A DNA stretch of 64,000 nt from Falsiruegeria litorea R37. GTDB taxonomy: Bacteria > Pseudomonadota > Alphaproteobacteria > Rhodobacterales > Rhodobacteraceae. The position numbers were made by a program, and so were the translations under genes. The DNA is taken from the NCBI RefSeq assembly GCF_900172225.1, contig NZ_FWFO01000001.1, positions 2,356,001 to 2,420,000 of the forward strand. The letters run 5' to 3'. The notes under the pieces are model-generated. The model was given only the letters and a program-made list of their open reading frames with translations. It ran no database searches and was not told the origin of the DNA. Position 1 is the first letter of the stretch, and each line of letters starts with the position of its first letter. Shown here one piece after another: positions 45,183 through 54,189 of the stretch.

Positions 45183-45458
45183 TCAGTCTCGGGGTCTGGA
45201 GCGCCAACCGCCGCGCCGTTTTGGAGCCGTCATCCGGGTCATGCCTTCGCGCAGAACATGGGTCATCGGGTGGTCGTCGGGCTGCTCGGCGTAACGCTCG
45301 AGCAGCGCCGCGATCGCCTCACGGGAATCCTGCCCGTCCGGCAGGCTCAATGCCCAATCCAGAAAGATGCTGCGGCACTGCGAGGCCACGATGCCCTCGA
45401 TCCGATAGGCTTCGCGGATCAGCCCCTTGGGGTCCAACACGTCCCGTTGATCTTTCAT
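45183..45458 (-). CDS. Conserved-type small protein coupled to glnE
   Basis: 91 residues from ATG 45458, which overlaps the glnE TGA by 4 bases (ATGA), so it is translationally coupled. It reads MKDQRDVLDPKGLIREAYR, then ASQCRSIFLDWALSLPDGQ, and a basic end with RRGGWRSRPRD. Soluble and helical, no recognised motif. The downstream position in alphaproteobacteria suggests a link to nitrogen control, but this is only inference. Confidence 0.75.
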   Translation of the reverse strand: MKDQRDVLDPKGLIREAYRIEGIVASQCRSIFLDWALSLPDGQDSREAIAALLERYAEQPDDHPMTHVLREGMTRMTAPKRRGGWRSRPRD

Positions 45459-48250
45459 GCCTGCCCCCTGTCCAATGTCGTCGTGTCCAACGCTGCAGTG
45501 ATCACCGCATTTGCCTGCGCATAGCCATCGGCCAGGGCCGCTTCGAGTTCCGAGAGCTGATCGAAACCGGCGCTGCGGCACAGAAACGCGCCGCCCCCTT
45601 CGCCGATCTTCTCGACTTCGATCCCCTGCCCCGACAGCAACCGCGCCGCCGTTTGCACCGACCAGCATAGGTCATAGGTGTCCTTGAGCGTTTGGGCATC
45701 CGCGACATTCAGCACCCCAACAGCGACCGCCGCGTCTAGGCCAGAATGCACATCGCGCGCCGGATTGCCCGCCAGCAGGCTGCCGGTCTGGGCCATCAAC
45801 TCGATATCCAGCATCCGCCCCGGCCCGGTCTTGGCGTCCCAAATATCAGTTGGGTGCTTTGCGGCGGCCAGGCGCGCGCGCATTTCGGTCACATCAGTCA
45901 GAACCTTGGTGCGATCTCGGGGGGATATCAGAACCTCCTGCCGGAACGCCTCGATATCCGCGCCCAGGCTCGCATCGCCAGCCACAGCGCGGGCGCGGGT
46001 CAGGGCCAGATGTTCCCACACCCAGGCCTCGTTCTGCTGATAGTTGGTAAAGCTGCTCCAACTGGTGGCAACCGGCCCCTGACTGCCCGAGGGGCGCAGG
46101 CGCATGTCCACCTCATAAAGCCTGCCCTGCGCCATCGGCGCCGTCAGCGCCGTGATCAGCGCCTGGGTGAAGCGCGCAAAATAGGGCCGTGTCGACAGCG
46201 GGCGCTTGCCGTCGGACATCTCGACCCCTTGCGGGTCATAGATCACGATCAAATCCAGGTCGGACGTCGAGTTGAGCCGCTCGGCCCCCAGCGACCCCAT
46301 GCCCAGAACCGCCATGCCCCGCCCCGGCGCAGGCCCATGCTTGGCCTCGAACTGCGCCGTGACAATCGGCAGGATAGAGGCGATCACGGCACTCGCCAGA
46401 TCGGAGTACTGGCGGCCCGCTGTCGCCCCGTCGATCAGACCGCGCAGATGATGCACACCAACACGGAAATGCCATTCCTTGGTCCAGCGCCGCGCCGTGT
46501 CGAGCTGGCGCTCATAGTCTCCCTCAGCAGCCAATGCGTCAGACAGTTCGGCCTGCAGCACCTGTTCCCCCGGCCAGTCATCAAAGAACGACCCTCCGAT
46601 CACCGCATCGAACACGGATGCATTGCGTGACAGGTGCCCAGCCAACGCATGCGAGGTGCCCACGATATCCACCAACAGGTCGATAAGCTGTGTGTTGGCT
46701 TCGAACAGGGAAAAGAGCTGCACCCCTGCGGGCAACCCGGCCAGAAACCCGTCCAAGGCCATCAGCGCCTCGTCCGGTTTGGCGGTGCGCGACAGGCGCG
46801 ACAGCAACTCGGGCTTGATGCGTTCGAAAATCTGCGCGCCGCGTTGCGAGCGCAGCGCCGGGTACGTGGGCCACCGGGCGATGATGTCGGTGTCGAACGC
46901 GACCGGAGCCGCCTGCGGCTCAGGCGCTGCATCTGGCGCAAAAAATCCTTCGGTCAGGTCGTGAACCTCGGTCAGGCGATCCTTGAGGTTGGCTTGCAGC
47001 TCCACCAGATCCAGGTCCATCAGACAGGCCACCCGTTCCATGCCGTCCTGCGATTTTGGCACGCGGTGGGTTTGCGCGTCATGCACCATCTGAATGCGGT
47101 GTTCCACATCGCGGTGCGCGCGGTAGTGATTGGTGAGCTTTTCGGCCACGTCCTGCGGGATCCAGCCCTTGGCCGCCAGCGCCGCCAGCCCCGGCACGGT
47201 GCCGCGCACCCGCAGATCACGGTCGCGCCCGCCTGCGATCAACTGACGGGTTTGGGTGAAAAACTCGATCTCGCGAATGCCGCCCCGGCCCAGCTTCATG
47301 TCGTGACCCGGCACGGTGATCGGCCCGCCGGTGCCTTTGTTCTCCCGGATGCGCAGGCGCATGTCGTGGGCGTCCTGAATGGCGGCAAAGTCCAGATGCC
47401 GCCGCCAGACAAACGGCGTGAGCGTTTGCAGGAATGCCTCGCCCGCCGCGATGTCCCCGGCACAGGCCCGCGCCTTGATGTAAGCCGCCCGCTCCCAGGT
47501 GCGGCCCAGGCTCTCGTAATACCGCTCGGCCGCCTCGGTCGCCAGGCACACGGGCGTCACCGCCGGATCGGGGCGCAGGCGCAGGTCAGTACGAAAGACA
47601 TAGCCATCCGCCGTCCGATCGCTGAGCGTGGCGCAGAAGTTCCGCGTCGCCCGCACCATGCCCTGGCGGGCTTCATAAAAGTCGTCGGGGTCATAGCGGG
47701 TTTCGTCAAAGAGCACGATAAGGTCGATGTCCGAGCTGTAGTTCAGCTCATGCGCGCCCATTTTGCCCATGGCCAGGATGACCATGCCCGCTGCCGTCTC
47801 GATGTCATCCTCGGTTTGTCCGGGCAGCTTCTTGCGGCGGATCAACGTGGCAATCTCGGCCTTTGCCGCCACATCCGCCGCCAAAGCGCCAAAATCCGTC
47901 AGCGCCGTTGTCACCTGCTCCAGCGTCCAGCCACCGGACAGGTCCGCCAAAGCCGTGAGCCCGGCAACCCGCCGCTTGGCCTGCCTGAGCCCCGGTTTGA
48001 GCTGATCAAACGACAGCGCGCGACAGTCGGCAAAGACCCGCGCCACAGCACCTTGGGGATCATCCAGCGCTTCGGTCAGCCACACGGCCTCCTGCTCGAG
48101 CACGCTTTTGAGGTACGGGCTGGTGCCCCCCGTACCCGCGATCAACGCGGCGCGGTCAGACGACAGGTCCGGGAACCGCGTCAGCGTCTCGGCGCCTAGA
48201 TCAGGGTCAAAAGGTCGGGGCGTGCGGGAGATGTGCAGCGGTGAAGTCAT
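45455..48250 (-). CDS. glnE: Bifunctional glutamine-synthetase adenylyltransferase/deadenylyltransferase
   Basis: 931 residues from ATG 48250 (MTSPLHISRTPRPFDPD); the upstream 40 codons are not needed. Two nucleotidyltransferase domains are visible: the N-terminal one with NYSSDIDLIVLFDE (deadenylylation side) and the C-terminal one with NSTSDLDLIVIYDP (adenylylation side), each followed by a helical domain. GlnE adjusts glutamine synthetase activity in response to PII. Length fits the family. Confidence 0.96.
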   Translation of the reverse strand: MTSPLHISRTPRPFDPDLGAETLTRFPDLSSDRAALIAGTGGTSPYLKSVLEQEAVWLTEALDDPQGAVARVFADCRALSFDQLKPGLRQAKRRVAGLTALADLSGGWTLEQVTTALTDFGALAADVAAKAEIATLIRRKKLPGQTEDDIETAAGMVILAMGKMGAHELNYSSDIDLIVLFDETRYDPDDFYEARQGMVRATRNFCATLSDRTADGYVFRTDLRLRPDPAVTPVCLATEAAERYYESLGRTWERAAYIKARACAGDIAAGEAFLQTLTPFVWRRHLDFAAIQDAHDMRLRIRENKGTGGPITVPGHDMKLGRGGIREIEFFTQTRQLIAGGRDRDLRVRGTVPGLAALAAKGWIPQDVAEKLTNHYRAHRDVEHRIQMVHDAQTHRVPKSQDGMERVACLMDLDLVELQANLKDRLTEVHDLTEGFFAPDAAPEPQAAPVAFDTDIIARWPTYPALRSQRGAQIFERIKPELLSRLSRTAKPDEALMALDGFLAGLPAGVQLFSLFEANTQLIDLLVDIVGTSHALAGHLSRNASVFDAVIGGSFFDDWPGEQVLQAELSDALAAEGDYERQLDTARRWTKEWHFRVGVHHLRGLIDGATAGRQYSDLASAVIASILPIVTAQFEAKHGPAPGRGMAVLGMGSLGAERLNSTSDLDLIVIYDPQGVEMSDGKRPLSTRPYFARFTQALITALTAPMAQGRLYEVDMRLRPSGSQGPVATSWSSFTNYQQNEAWVWEHLALTRARAVAGDASLGADIEAFRQEVLISPRDRTKVLTDVTEMRARLAAAKHPTDIWDAKTGPGRMLDIELMAQTGSLLAGNPARDVHSGLDAAVAVGVLNVADAQTLKDTYDLCWSVQTAARLLSGQGIEVEKIGEGGGAFLCRSAGFDQLSELEAALADGYAQANAVITAALDTTTLDRGQA

Positions 48251-48417
48251 GCCCGCAGGGTGACCATCCCCCGCCGCCCGCGTCAATGCGTCAAAGCGGC
48301 GAAACACGCCTCTGATCCGCTGCGCTGACTTATGGCCTTTCTGAGCTTGCAATAGTTCTGTAAGAATCACGAAATAAACAGCCGTTCAATTCATTGATGT
48401 TGGGGAGGAGGCACCAC

Positions 48418-49560
48418 ATGGATTTCGCGCTTACCGAAGAGCAGACCGCCATTTTTGATATGGCCTATCAGTTCGGACAAGAGCACATCGCACCTTTTGC
48501 CCGCCAGTGGGAGGCCGAGGGCACCATCCCGAAAGAGCTGTGGCCCCAAGTGGGCGAGTTGGGCTTCGGCGGGCTTTATGTCTCGGAAGAGGTCGGCGGT
48601 TCGGGCCTCACCCGGCTGGATGCGACGCTGGTGTTCGAGGCGCTCAGCATGGCCTGCCCCTCGGTCGCGGCCTTCCTGTCGATCCACAACATGTGCGCCA
48701 AGATGCTCGACAGCTTTGGCGATGACGCGCTGAAAGAGCGGATCATGCCGGATGTGCTGAGCCTGAACACGGTGCTCAGCTATTGCCTGACCGAACCCGG
48801 ATCAGGCTCAGACGCCGCCGCGCTGAAGACCCGCGCGGAACGCACGAACGAGGGCTATACGCTCAACGGGACCAAGGCATTCATCTCGGGTGGTGGCTAT
48901 TCCGACGCCTATGTCTGCATGGTGCGCACGGGTGAGGATGGGCCAAAGGGCGTTTCGACCGTCTATGTCGAGGATGGCACCGAGGGCCTGAGCTTTGGTG
49001 GGCTCGAGGACAAGATGGGCTGGAAAAGCCAGCCAACCGCGCAGGTGCAGTTTGACGATTGCAAGGTGCCTGCGGGCAACCTGGTCGGAACCGAAGGCGA
49101 CGGCTTCAAATACGCCATGATGGGTCTGGATGGGGGGCGTTTGAACATCGCCTCTTGCTCTCTGGGCGCGGCGCAAACGGCCATGAACCTGACGCTGCAA
49201 TACATGTCCGAGCGGCAGGCATTCGGCAAATCCATCGACCAGTTCCAGGGCCTGCAATTCCGCCTGGCCGATATGGAAATCGAGCTGCAAGCCGCCCGCG
49301 TGTTCCTGCGCCAAGCGGCGTGGAAGCTGGATCAGGGCGCGCCGGATGCGTCGAAACACTGCGCCATGGCCAAGAAGTTCGTGACCGAAGCCGGATCGAA
49401 GATCGTAGACCAATGCCTGCAGCTGCACGGCGGATATGGCTATCTGGCCGACTACGGGATCGAAAAGCTGGTGCGTGATCTGCGGGTGCATCAGATCCTG
49501 GAAGGCACCAACGAGATCATGCGCGTGATCACCGCCCGCCACCTGCTGGCCAATAGATGA
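48418..49560 (+). CDS. Isobutyryl-CoA dehydrogenase-type acyl-CoA dehydrogenase
   Basis: 380 residues from ATG 48418, preceded by GGGGAGGAGG. It has the acyl-CoA dehydrogenase fold: CLTEPGSGSDAAALKT, the FAD-binding AFISGGGYSDAYVCM region, MSERQAFGKSIDQFQGLQF, and the end ILEGTNEIMRVITARHLL with the catalytic Glu region. Neighbours in valine degradation (the hydrolase-dehydrogenase gene below) point to ACAD8-type oxidation of isobutyryl-CoA to methacrylyl-CoA. The stop overlaps the ATG of the next gene. Confidence 0.9.
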   Translation: MDFALTEEQTAIFDMAYQFGQEHIAPFARQWEAEGTIPKELWPQVGELGFGGLYVSEEVGGSGLTRLDATLVFEALSMACPSVAAFLSIHNMCAKMLDSFGDDALKERIMPDVLSLNTVLSYCLTEPGSGSDAAALKTRAERTNEGYTLNGTKAFISGGGYSDAYVCMVRTGEDGPKGVSTVYVEDGTEGLSFGGLEDKMGWKSQPTAQVQFDDCKVPAGNLVGTEGDGFKYAMMGLDGGRLNIASCSLGAAQTAMNLTLQYMSERQAFGKSIDQFQGLQFRLADMEIELQAARVFLRQAAWKLDQGAPDASKHCAMAKKFVTEAGSKIVDQCLQLHGGYGYLADYGIEKLVRDLRVHQILEGTNEIMRVITARHLLANR

Positions 49561-49964
49561 CACCAGGCTGGTACAAAACCCTGAAACGCTCGACCCTGTA
49601 TCGGGCGTTTCTCGTTCACCGTGTGTGGACGGCCAAGGCGATTTCAGCGTCAGGGATTTTGTACTGCTTTCCACTTATCACATTGCTCGCCGTTTGGTGG
49701 TTTCTGCCCGTGACGGTGCTGTCAGTGTCCTGGCTTCATGTCGCAACGTCTGCCGGAGTGTCAGAGCACGCAATGCTAGGACTTGCACTTTTGCAGCCGG
49801 CATACGTCGTGGTAGCGGGCCCTATCGTGCTCCGAGCCTTGCATGACACACTCCGTGGCTACTTTGCTGGTTTCTCGGCAGTGTTTGGCAACACCACCTC
49901 GCTTATCAGCCTGCTACAGGACACACAGAACGAATTGAAACATTGGGGACATCACCATGTCTGA
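49557..49964 (+). CDS. Unrecognised membrane protein inside the valine operon
   Basis: 135 residues. The ATG overlaps the dehydrogenase stop (ATGA) and the end overlaps the next ATG by 8 bases. Two hydrophobic segments lie at ~29-56 (SASGILYCFPLITLLAVWWFL, then LSVSWLHV) and ~72-93 (MLGLALLQPAYVVVAGPIV). The C-terminus is polar and ends KHWGHHHV. The base composition appears less GC-rich than its neighbours. No family is recognised. The tight overlaps imply that it is translated with the operon. Confidence 0.65.
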   Translation: MTPGWYKTLKRSTLYRAFLVHRVWTAKAISASGILYCFPLITLLAVWWFLPVTVLSVSWLHVATSAGVSEHAMLGLALLQPAYVVVAGPIVLRALHDTLRGYFAGFSAVFGNTTSLISLLQDTQNELKHWGHHHV

Positions 49965-51876
49965 CATCGACATCCGCGTCACCGGCCGTGCGGGCCGCAT
50001 CACTCTGACCCGGCCGAGCGCCCTAAACGCGATGAGCTATGACATGTGCATGGCCATCGACGCGGCCCTGCGCAATTGGCGCGAGGATGACGCGGTTGAT
50101 CTGGTGATCTTTGACGCCGAAGGCGACAAGGCGTTCTGTGCGGGCGGTGACATTGCCGAGCTCTATGATACCGGCACCAGGGGCAACTATGAGTATGGCC
50201 GCACCTTCTGGCGCGACGAATACCGGATGAACGCGCTGCTGTTCGAATACCCCAAGCCTGTGGTCAGCTTCCTGCAAGGGTTCACCATGGGCGGCGGGGT
50301 TGGCATTGGCTGTCACGGCTCGCACCGAGTGGTCTGCGAAACTTCCAAAATCGCCATGCCGGAGAACGGAATTGGCCTGGTCCCGGATGTGGGCGGCACT
50401 TTGATGCTGGCCTTGGCACCGGGGCGCTTGGGCGAATACCTCGGGCTCACGGCAGGGCGCATGGGCCCCGGCGATGCGATCTTTGCCGGGTTCGCCGATC
50501 ACTATATCCCCCGCGACATCTGGGGCGATCTGATCGCCATGCTCGAGGCCTCGGGCGACGCGTCCCACGTGGAAACCCATGCGCAGCCTGCCACCGACAG
50601 CACGCTCGAGGCGCAGATGCCTCAGATTGACGAGGCATTTGGCGGCGAGAGCCTGGGTGACATCCTGAACACGCTGCGCACGCTGGATAGCGATTTCGCC
50701 GCCGACACGCTCAAGACAATGTCGCGCATTTCACCCCTGTCGATGGCCTGCACCATCGAGATGCTGCGCCGCCTGCGTGGCCCGTCGCTGACCATCCGCA
50801 AGGCGCTGGAGCTGGAATACCGCTTTACCTATCGCGCAATGGAGCATGGGGATTTCTTGGAAGGCATCCGCGCGCAGATCATCGACAAAGACCGCAACCC
50901 GGCCTGGCAGTTTGCTGATCAGAACGTTCCCGTTGCGGCGGTGTCGAAAATGCTGCAGCCATTGGGCAAGGACGCATTGTCATTCGAGGAGGAGAAACAG
51001 GGTATGAAGATCGGGTTCATTGGACTTGGAAACATGGGTGGCCCCATGGCCGCCAACCTGGCCAAGGCAGGCCACGACGTCACCGGCTTTGACATGGCAG
51101 ATGTCGCGATCGACGGTGTGAGCATGGCCGACAGCGCCGCTGCAGCAGCGGCAGGCGCGGATGTTGTGATCACCATGTTGCCCAATGGTCAGATCCTGCG
51201 CGCGGTGGCCGCAGATGTGATCCCGGCTATGGCAGCAGGTGCGGCCCTGGTCGATTGCTCGACCGTTGACGTCGACAGCGCCCGTGCGGTTGATGCCGAT
51301 GCGGCGGCGGCTGGCCTTCTGTTTGTCGATGCGCCGGTTTCGGGCGGCATTGGCGGGGCTGCTGGCGGCACGCTCACCTTCATGGCGGGCGGCAGTGCGG
51401 ATGCTTTTGCCAAGGCCGAGCCTCTGTTCGATGTCATGGGCCAAAAGGCCGTGCATTGCGGTGATGCAGGGGCCGGTCAGGCGGCCAAGATCTGCAACAA
51501 CATGATCCTGGGCGTCACCATGATCGCCACGTGTGAGGCCTTTGCTCTGGCGGACAAGTTGGGCCTTGATCGGCAAAAGATGTTCGATGTGGTGTCGACC
51601 TCGTCTGGCTACAGCTGGACGATGAACGCCTATTGCCCGGCGCCTGGCGTTGGCCCGCAAAGCCCCGCCGACAACGATTATACCCCCGGGTTTGCCGCCG
51701 ACCTGATGCTCAAGGACCTGCGCCTGTCGCAGCAAGCGGCCGAAAGCGCCGATGCGGACACGCCGATGGGTCAACTGGCACAGGCGCTTTATGCGCAGTT
51801 TGTCGAAGGCGAGGACGGCGCAGGCAAAGACTTCAGCGCCATGCTGCCCCGGTTCGAAAAGCGCGGGCGCGAATAA
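49957..51876 (+). CDS. Fused 3-hydroxyisobutyryl-CoA hydrolase / 3-hydroxyisobutyrate dehydrogenase
   Basis: 639 residues in one frame. Residues 1-349 are a HIBCH crotonase: LNAMSYDMC, FCAGGDIAELYD, FLQGFTMGGGVGIGCHGSHR, MPENGIGLVPDVGGT (catalytic Glu and Asp). Residues 350-639 are a complete 3-hydroxyisobutyrate dehydrogenase (mmsB type): MKIGFIGLGNMGGPMAANLAK, DAPVSGGIGGAAGGTLTFM, GQAAKICNNMILGV with the catalytic Lys. These catalyse consecutive valine-degradation steps. At the joint the codon 50998-51000 is CAG, in GAGGAGGAGAAACAGGGTATG. A ribosome binding site (GGAGGAG) and the ATG of the second part are kept, so separate translation is also possible. Related organisms usually have two genes. 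Sequencing error at the joint cannot be excluded. Confidence 0.88.
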   Translation: MSDIDIRVTGRAGRITLTRPSALNAMSYDMCMAIDAALRNWREDDAVDLVIFDAEGDKAFCAGGDIAELYDTGTRGNYEYGRTFWRDEYRMNALLFEYPKPVVSFLQGFTMGGGVGIGCHGSHRVVCETSKIAMPENGIGLVPDVGGTLMLALAPGRLGEYLGLTAGRMGPGDAIFAGFADHYIPRDIWGDLIAMLEASGDASHVETHAQPATDSTLEAQMPQIDEAFGGESLGDILNTLRTLDSDFAADTLKTMSRISPLSMACTIEMLRRLRGPSLTIRKALELEYRFTYRAMEHGDFLEGIRAQIIDKDRNPAWQFADQNVPVAAVSKMLQPLGKDALSFEEEKQGMKIGFIGLGNMGGPMAANLAKAGHDVTGFDMADVAIDGVSMADSAAAAAAGADVVITMLPNGQILRAVAADVIPAMAAGAALVDCSTVDVDSARAVDADAAAAGLLFVDAPVSGGIGGAAGGTLTFMAGGSADAFAKAEPLFDVMGQKAVHCGDAGAGQAAKICNNMILGVTMIATCEAFALADKLGLDRQKMFDVVSTSSGYSWTMNAYCPAPGVGPQSPADNDYTPGFAADLMLKDLRLSQQAAESADADTPMGQLAQALYAQFVEGEDGAGKDFSAMLPRFEKRGRE

Positions 51877-51995
51877 CACGCGCCTGCAACGGTGCGTGCC
51901 GAGCGTTGGCGCGCACCAAACCACTTTCTGTCGCAAACAGACAACGCCTCTGCCTGCTCTCCTTCTAGGCTCGGTCCAAACGACCGGAGTCTCAG

Positions 51996-53339
51996 ATGCC
52001 CACATTCGACCGTTTCGCCGCTGACCTGACCTACGCCGACCTACCCGCGCCGGTCCTGCAGGTCCTGCGCCGCAGCTTTCTGGACACAATGGGCGTCGCG
52101 GCTGTCGGGTCGACCACGCCGCTGGCGTCCATCGCCCGAAAGGGCGCCACCGCGCTGTTTGGCGTGTCTGACGCAGGTCCGGCGCGCATGATGATGGACG
52201 GCACGCCCGTCAGCCCCGCAGGGGCGGCCATGGCCGGGGCCTTCACCATCGACAGCATCGACGCGCACGACGGCACATCCCCCTGCAAAGGTCATGCCGG
52301 ATCGGCGATCTTTCCTGCCCTCATGGCTGTCGCAGACGCGCAGGTACAGCCCGCCACAGGGGCAGATTTCGCCACCCTGCTCGCCATCGCGTACGAGGTC
52401 AGCTATCGCGCGGGCCTTGCGCAGCATGCCACCTGCGCCGACTACCACACATCCGGAGCTTGGACTGCTGTTGGTGTCGCTGCCGCCGTGGCACGGCAAT
52501 TGGGTGCCGGGGCAGAAATCATCCGACACGCCGCCGGGATCGGGGAGTACCACGGGCCCCGCAGCCAGATGATGCGCTGCATCGATCACCCCACCATGGT
52601 GCGCGACGGTGTGGGTTGGGGCGCGCCATCGGGCGTAACGGCGGCCTATCTCGCCACCATGGGCTTCACCGGCGCCCCTGCCCTGACCTGCGAAGGCGAC
52701 GATGCCGCCGCATTCTGGTCCGATCTGGGGGACAGATGGCAGTTGGTCGAGGACACCCATTACAAGCCCTACCCCTGTTGCCGATGGGCCCACCCGGCGC
52801 TGGATGCCGCCGCCGAGCTGATGTCCGCGCACAACCTGATCCACAACCAAGTGGCCGAGGTCGAAATCCGCACCTTCCACAATGCCACCCGTCTGGCGGG
52901 TCATGAACCGGCCACACCGGATGAGTTCGCCTATTCCATCGCTTTCCCGGTCGCGACGCAGATCGTGCGCGGTCAGGTCGGCGTGCCGGAACTGGCCCCG
53001 GAAACCCTGACCGACCCCGATATTCTGCGCCTGAGTCGGGCAACAACCCTGATCGACGATCCGCATTTCACCAAGATCAGCGTCGGCAAACGGTGGGCGC
53101 AGGTGACGCTGGTGCTGCAGGATGGCACCCGGCTGACGTCCGAGCCGCGCACGCCGCGTGGTGACACCGACCTGCCGCTGAGTGACCGGGAAATCTCGGA
53201 CAAGTTCCACCTGTTTGCCGATCCTGTTTTGGGTCGGACACGCGCAGATGAGATCGAAGATCTGAGCACACGGTTTGACAGCCTTTCGGCGCAAGAGGTC
53301 TCGCGCCTTTTGGACCTGTGTCTAAACGCCCCCGGTTAA
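51996..53339 (+). CDS. MmgE/PrpD-family protein
   Basis: 447 residues. It matches MmgE/PrpD (2-methylcitrate dehydratase and relatives): LRRSFLDTMGVAAVG near residue ~27, SIDAHDGTSPCKGHAGSAIFPAL around ~88, a second helical part with YPCCRWAHPALDAAAEL, and FSYSIAFPVATQIVRGQVG-type end. The family includes 2-methylcitrate and aconitate-like dehydratases and cis-aconitate decarboxylase; the substrate here is open. No prpBC genes are adjacent. It lies ~120 bases after the valine genes and converges with the XRE regulator by an 18-base overlap. Confidence 0.88.
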   Translation: MPTFDRFAADLTYADLPAPVLQVLRRSFLDTMGVAAVGSTTPLASIARKGATALFGVSDAGPARMMMDGTPVSPAGAAMAGAFTIDSIDAHDGTSPCKGHAGSAIFPALMAVADAQVQPATGADFATLLAIAYEVSYRAGLAQHATCADYHTSGAWTAVGVAAAVARQLGAGAEIIRHAAGIGEYHGPRSQMMRCIDHPTMVRDGVGWGAPSGVTAAYLATMGFTGAPALTCEGDDAAAFWSDLGDRWQLVEDTHYKPYPCCRWAHPALDAAAELMSAHNLIHNQVAEVEIRTFHNATRLAGHEPATPDEFAYSIAFPVATQIVRGQVGVPELAPETLTDPDILRLSRATTLIDDPHFTKISVGKRWAQVTLVLQDGTRLTSEPRTPRGDTDLPLSDREISDKFHLFADPVLGRTRADEIEDLSTRFDSLSAQEVSRLLDLCLNAPG

Positions 53340-54071
53340 CGCCAAACGCGTCGCGTCATCGGCGGGGAACATCAACTCTACCTTCAGCTCGGACATCGCC
53401 AGATCACCGGTTGTGCCGAACTGTGCGATGGTCGAAAAGAACGACAACAGCTGATCGCCCATCCGATAGCGCGCCGGTATGACCGCTGGCAGAACCGCGT
53501 CATCCCTGGACACTCGCGCCTGCAATGCTTCGACCGCCCGTTCGATCACCGGATCGCGACCAAAATGCGTAAGTTCCGTCCTGAGCCGTGCCAATGTGTG
53601 CCGCTCAACCTCTTCCAGGTTGTCCAACGCGCCGCGCAAAGCTTCATTGCTCACCAAAGCCTCGATCAGGCTGTCCCCAAGCTGCAAACCCGACGCGCTC
53701 AACATCATCGCCGCCGGGCCATTCATCTCCTCCAACTGCCAATGCCGGTTCAACGCCATCGCGGGGTATGGCGCGTGATTGTCCAGCATCCAGGCCACCG
53801 CCTCTTTCAGTGGTTTCAAATCCTCGGCGTCGGGGGAGCGCGAGGCATAGGCCGGGGCCATGCCCGCCGCAGTCAGCAATTGGTTGCGGCCCGCATTGGG
53901 CACGCTCAACTCATCGCACAGCCGCAGCACCATACCCCGGCTGGGTCGCGCGCGTCCGGTTTCCAGAAACGACAGATGCCTTGCCGACACACCTGCCGAC
54001 AGGGCCAGATCCATCTGGCTCATCCGACGCGTTGTCCGCCATTCTTTTAACGCAGGACCAAAATCAGCCAT
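53322..54071 (-). CDS. XRE-family transcriptional regulator with MmyB-like ligand domain
   Basis: 249 residues. The N-terminal HTH (WRTTRRMSQMDLALSAGVSARHLSFLETGRARPS, shown here in parts: MSQMDLALSAGVSA and HLSFLETGRARPS) is followed by a linker and an MmyB-like domain (NHAPYPAMALNRHWQLEEMN, TGDLAMSELKVELMFPADD). Such regulators bind a small ligand and control neighbouring genes. The gene is divergent from the small membrane protein, with a palindromic operator candidate between them. Confidence 0.88.
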   Translation of the reverse strand: MADFGPALKEWRTTRRMSQMDLALSAGVSARHLSFLETGRARPSRGMVLRLCDELSVPNAGRNQLLTAAGMAPAYASRSPDAEDLKPLKEAVAWMLDNHAPYPAMALNRHWQLEEMNGPAAMMLSASGLQLGDSLIEALVSNEALRGALDNLEEVERHTLARLRTELTHFGRDPVIERAVEALQARVSRDDAVLPAVIPARYRMGDQLLSFFSTIAQFGTTGDLAMSELKVELMFPADDATRLALTGGV

Positions 54072-54117
54072 GGGGCACCTCCGTGGAACAGTCTACGCGG
54101 ACCGCGCCGAAATGCAC

Positions 54118-54143
54118 TTACCTGAGAGGTAATTGTTTTACCT
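54118..54143. promoter_or_regulatory. Operator-like palindrome between the XRE regulator and its divergent neighbour
   Basis: TTACCT-GAG-AGGTAA (54118-54132) is a perfect 15-bp palindrome, and a third half-site TTACCT follows at 54138-54143 after TTGTT. It lies 47 bases upstream of the regulator start and 47 bases upstream of the next gene's start, so it is a probable binding site for the XRE regulator. Confidence 0.6.
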
Positions 54144-54189
54144 ATGTGACACCGGCAAGGGTAGAGAGGATCAAACAGGAGACCCTGAC

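Noticed and set aside
46634-48199. 521-codon open frame opposite glnE
   Set aside because: Antisense to a complete glnE with clear motifs; no ribosome binding site or motif of its own.
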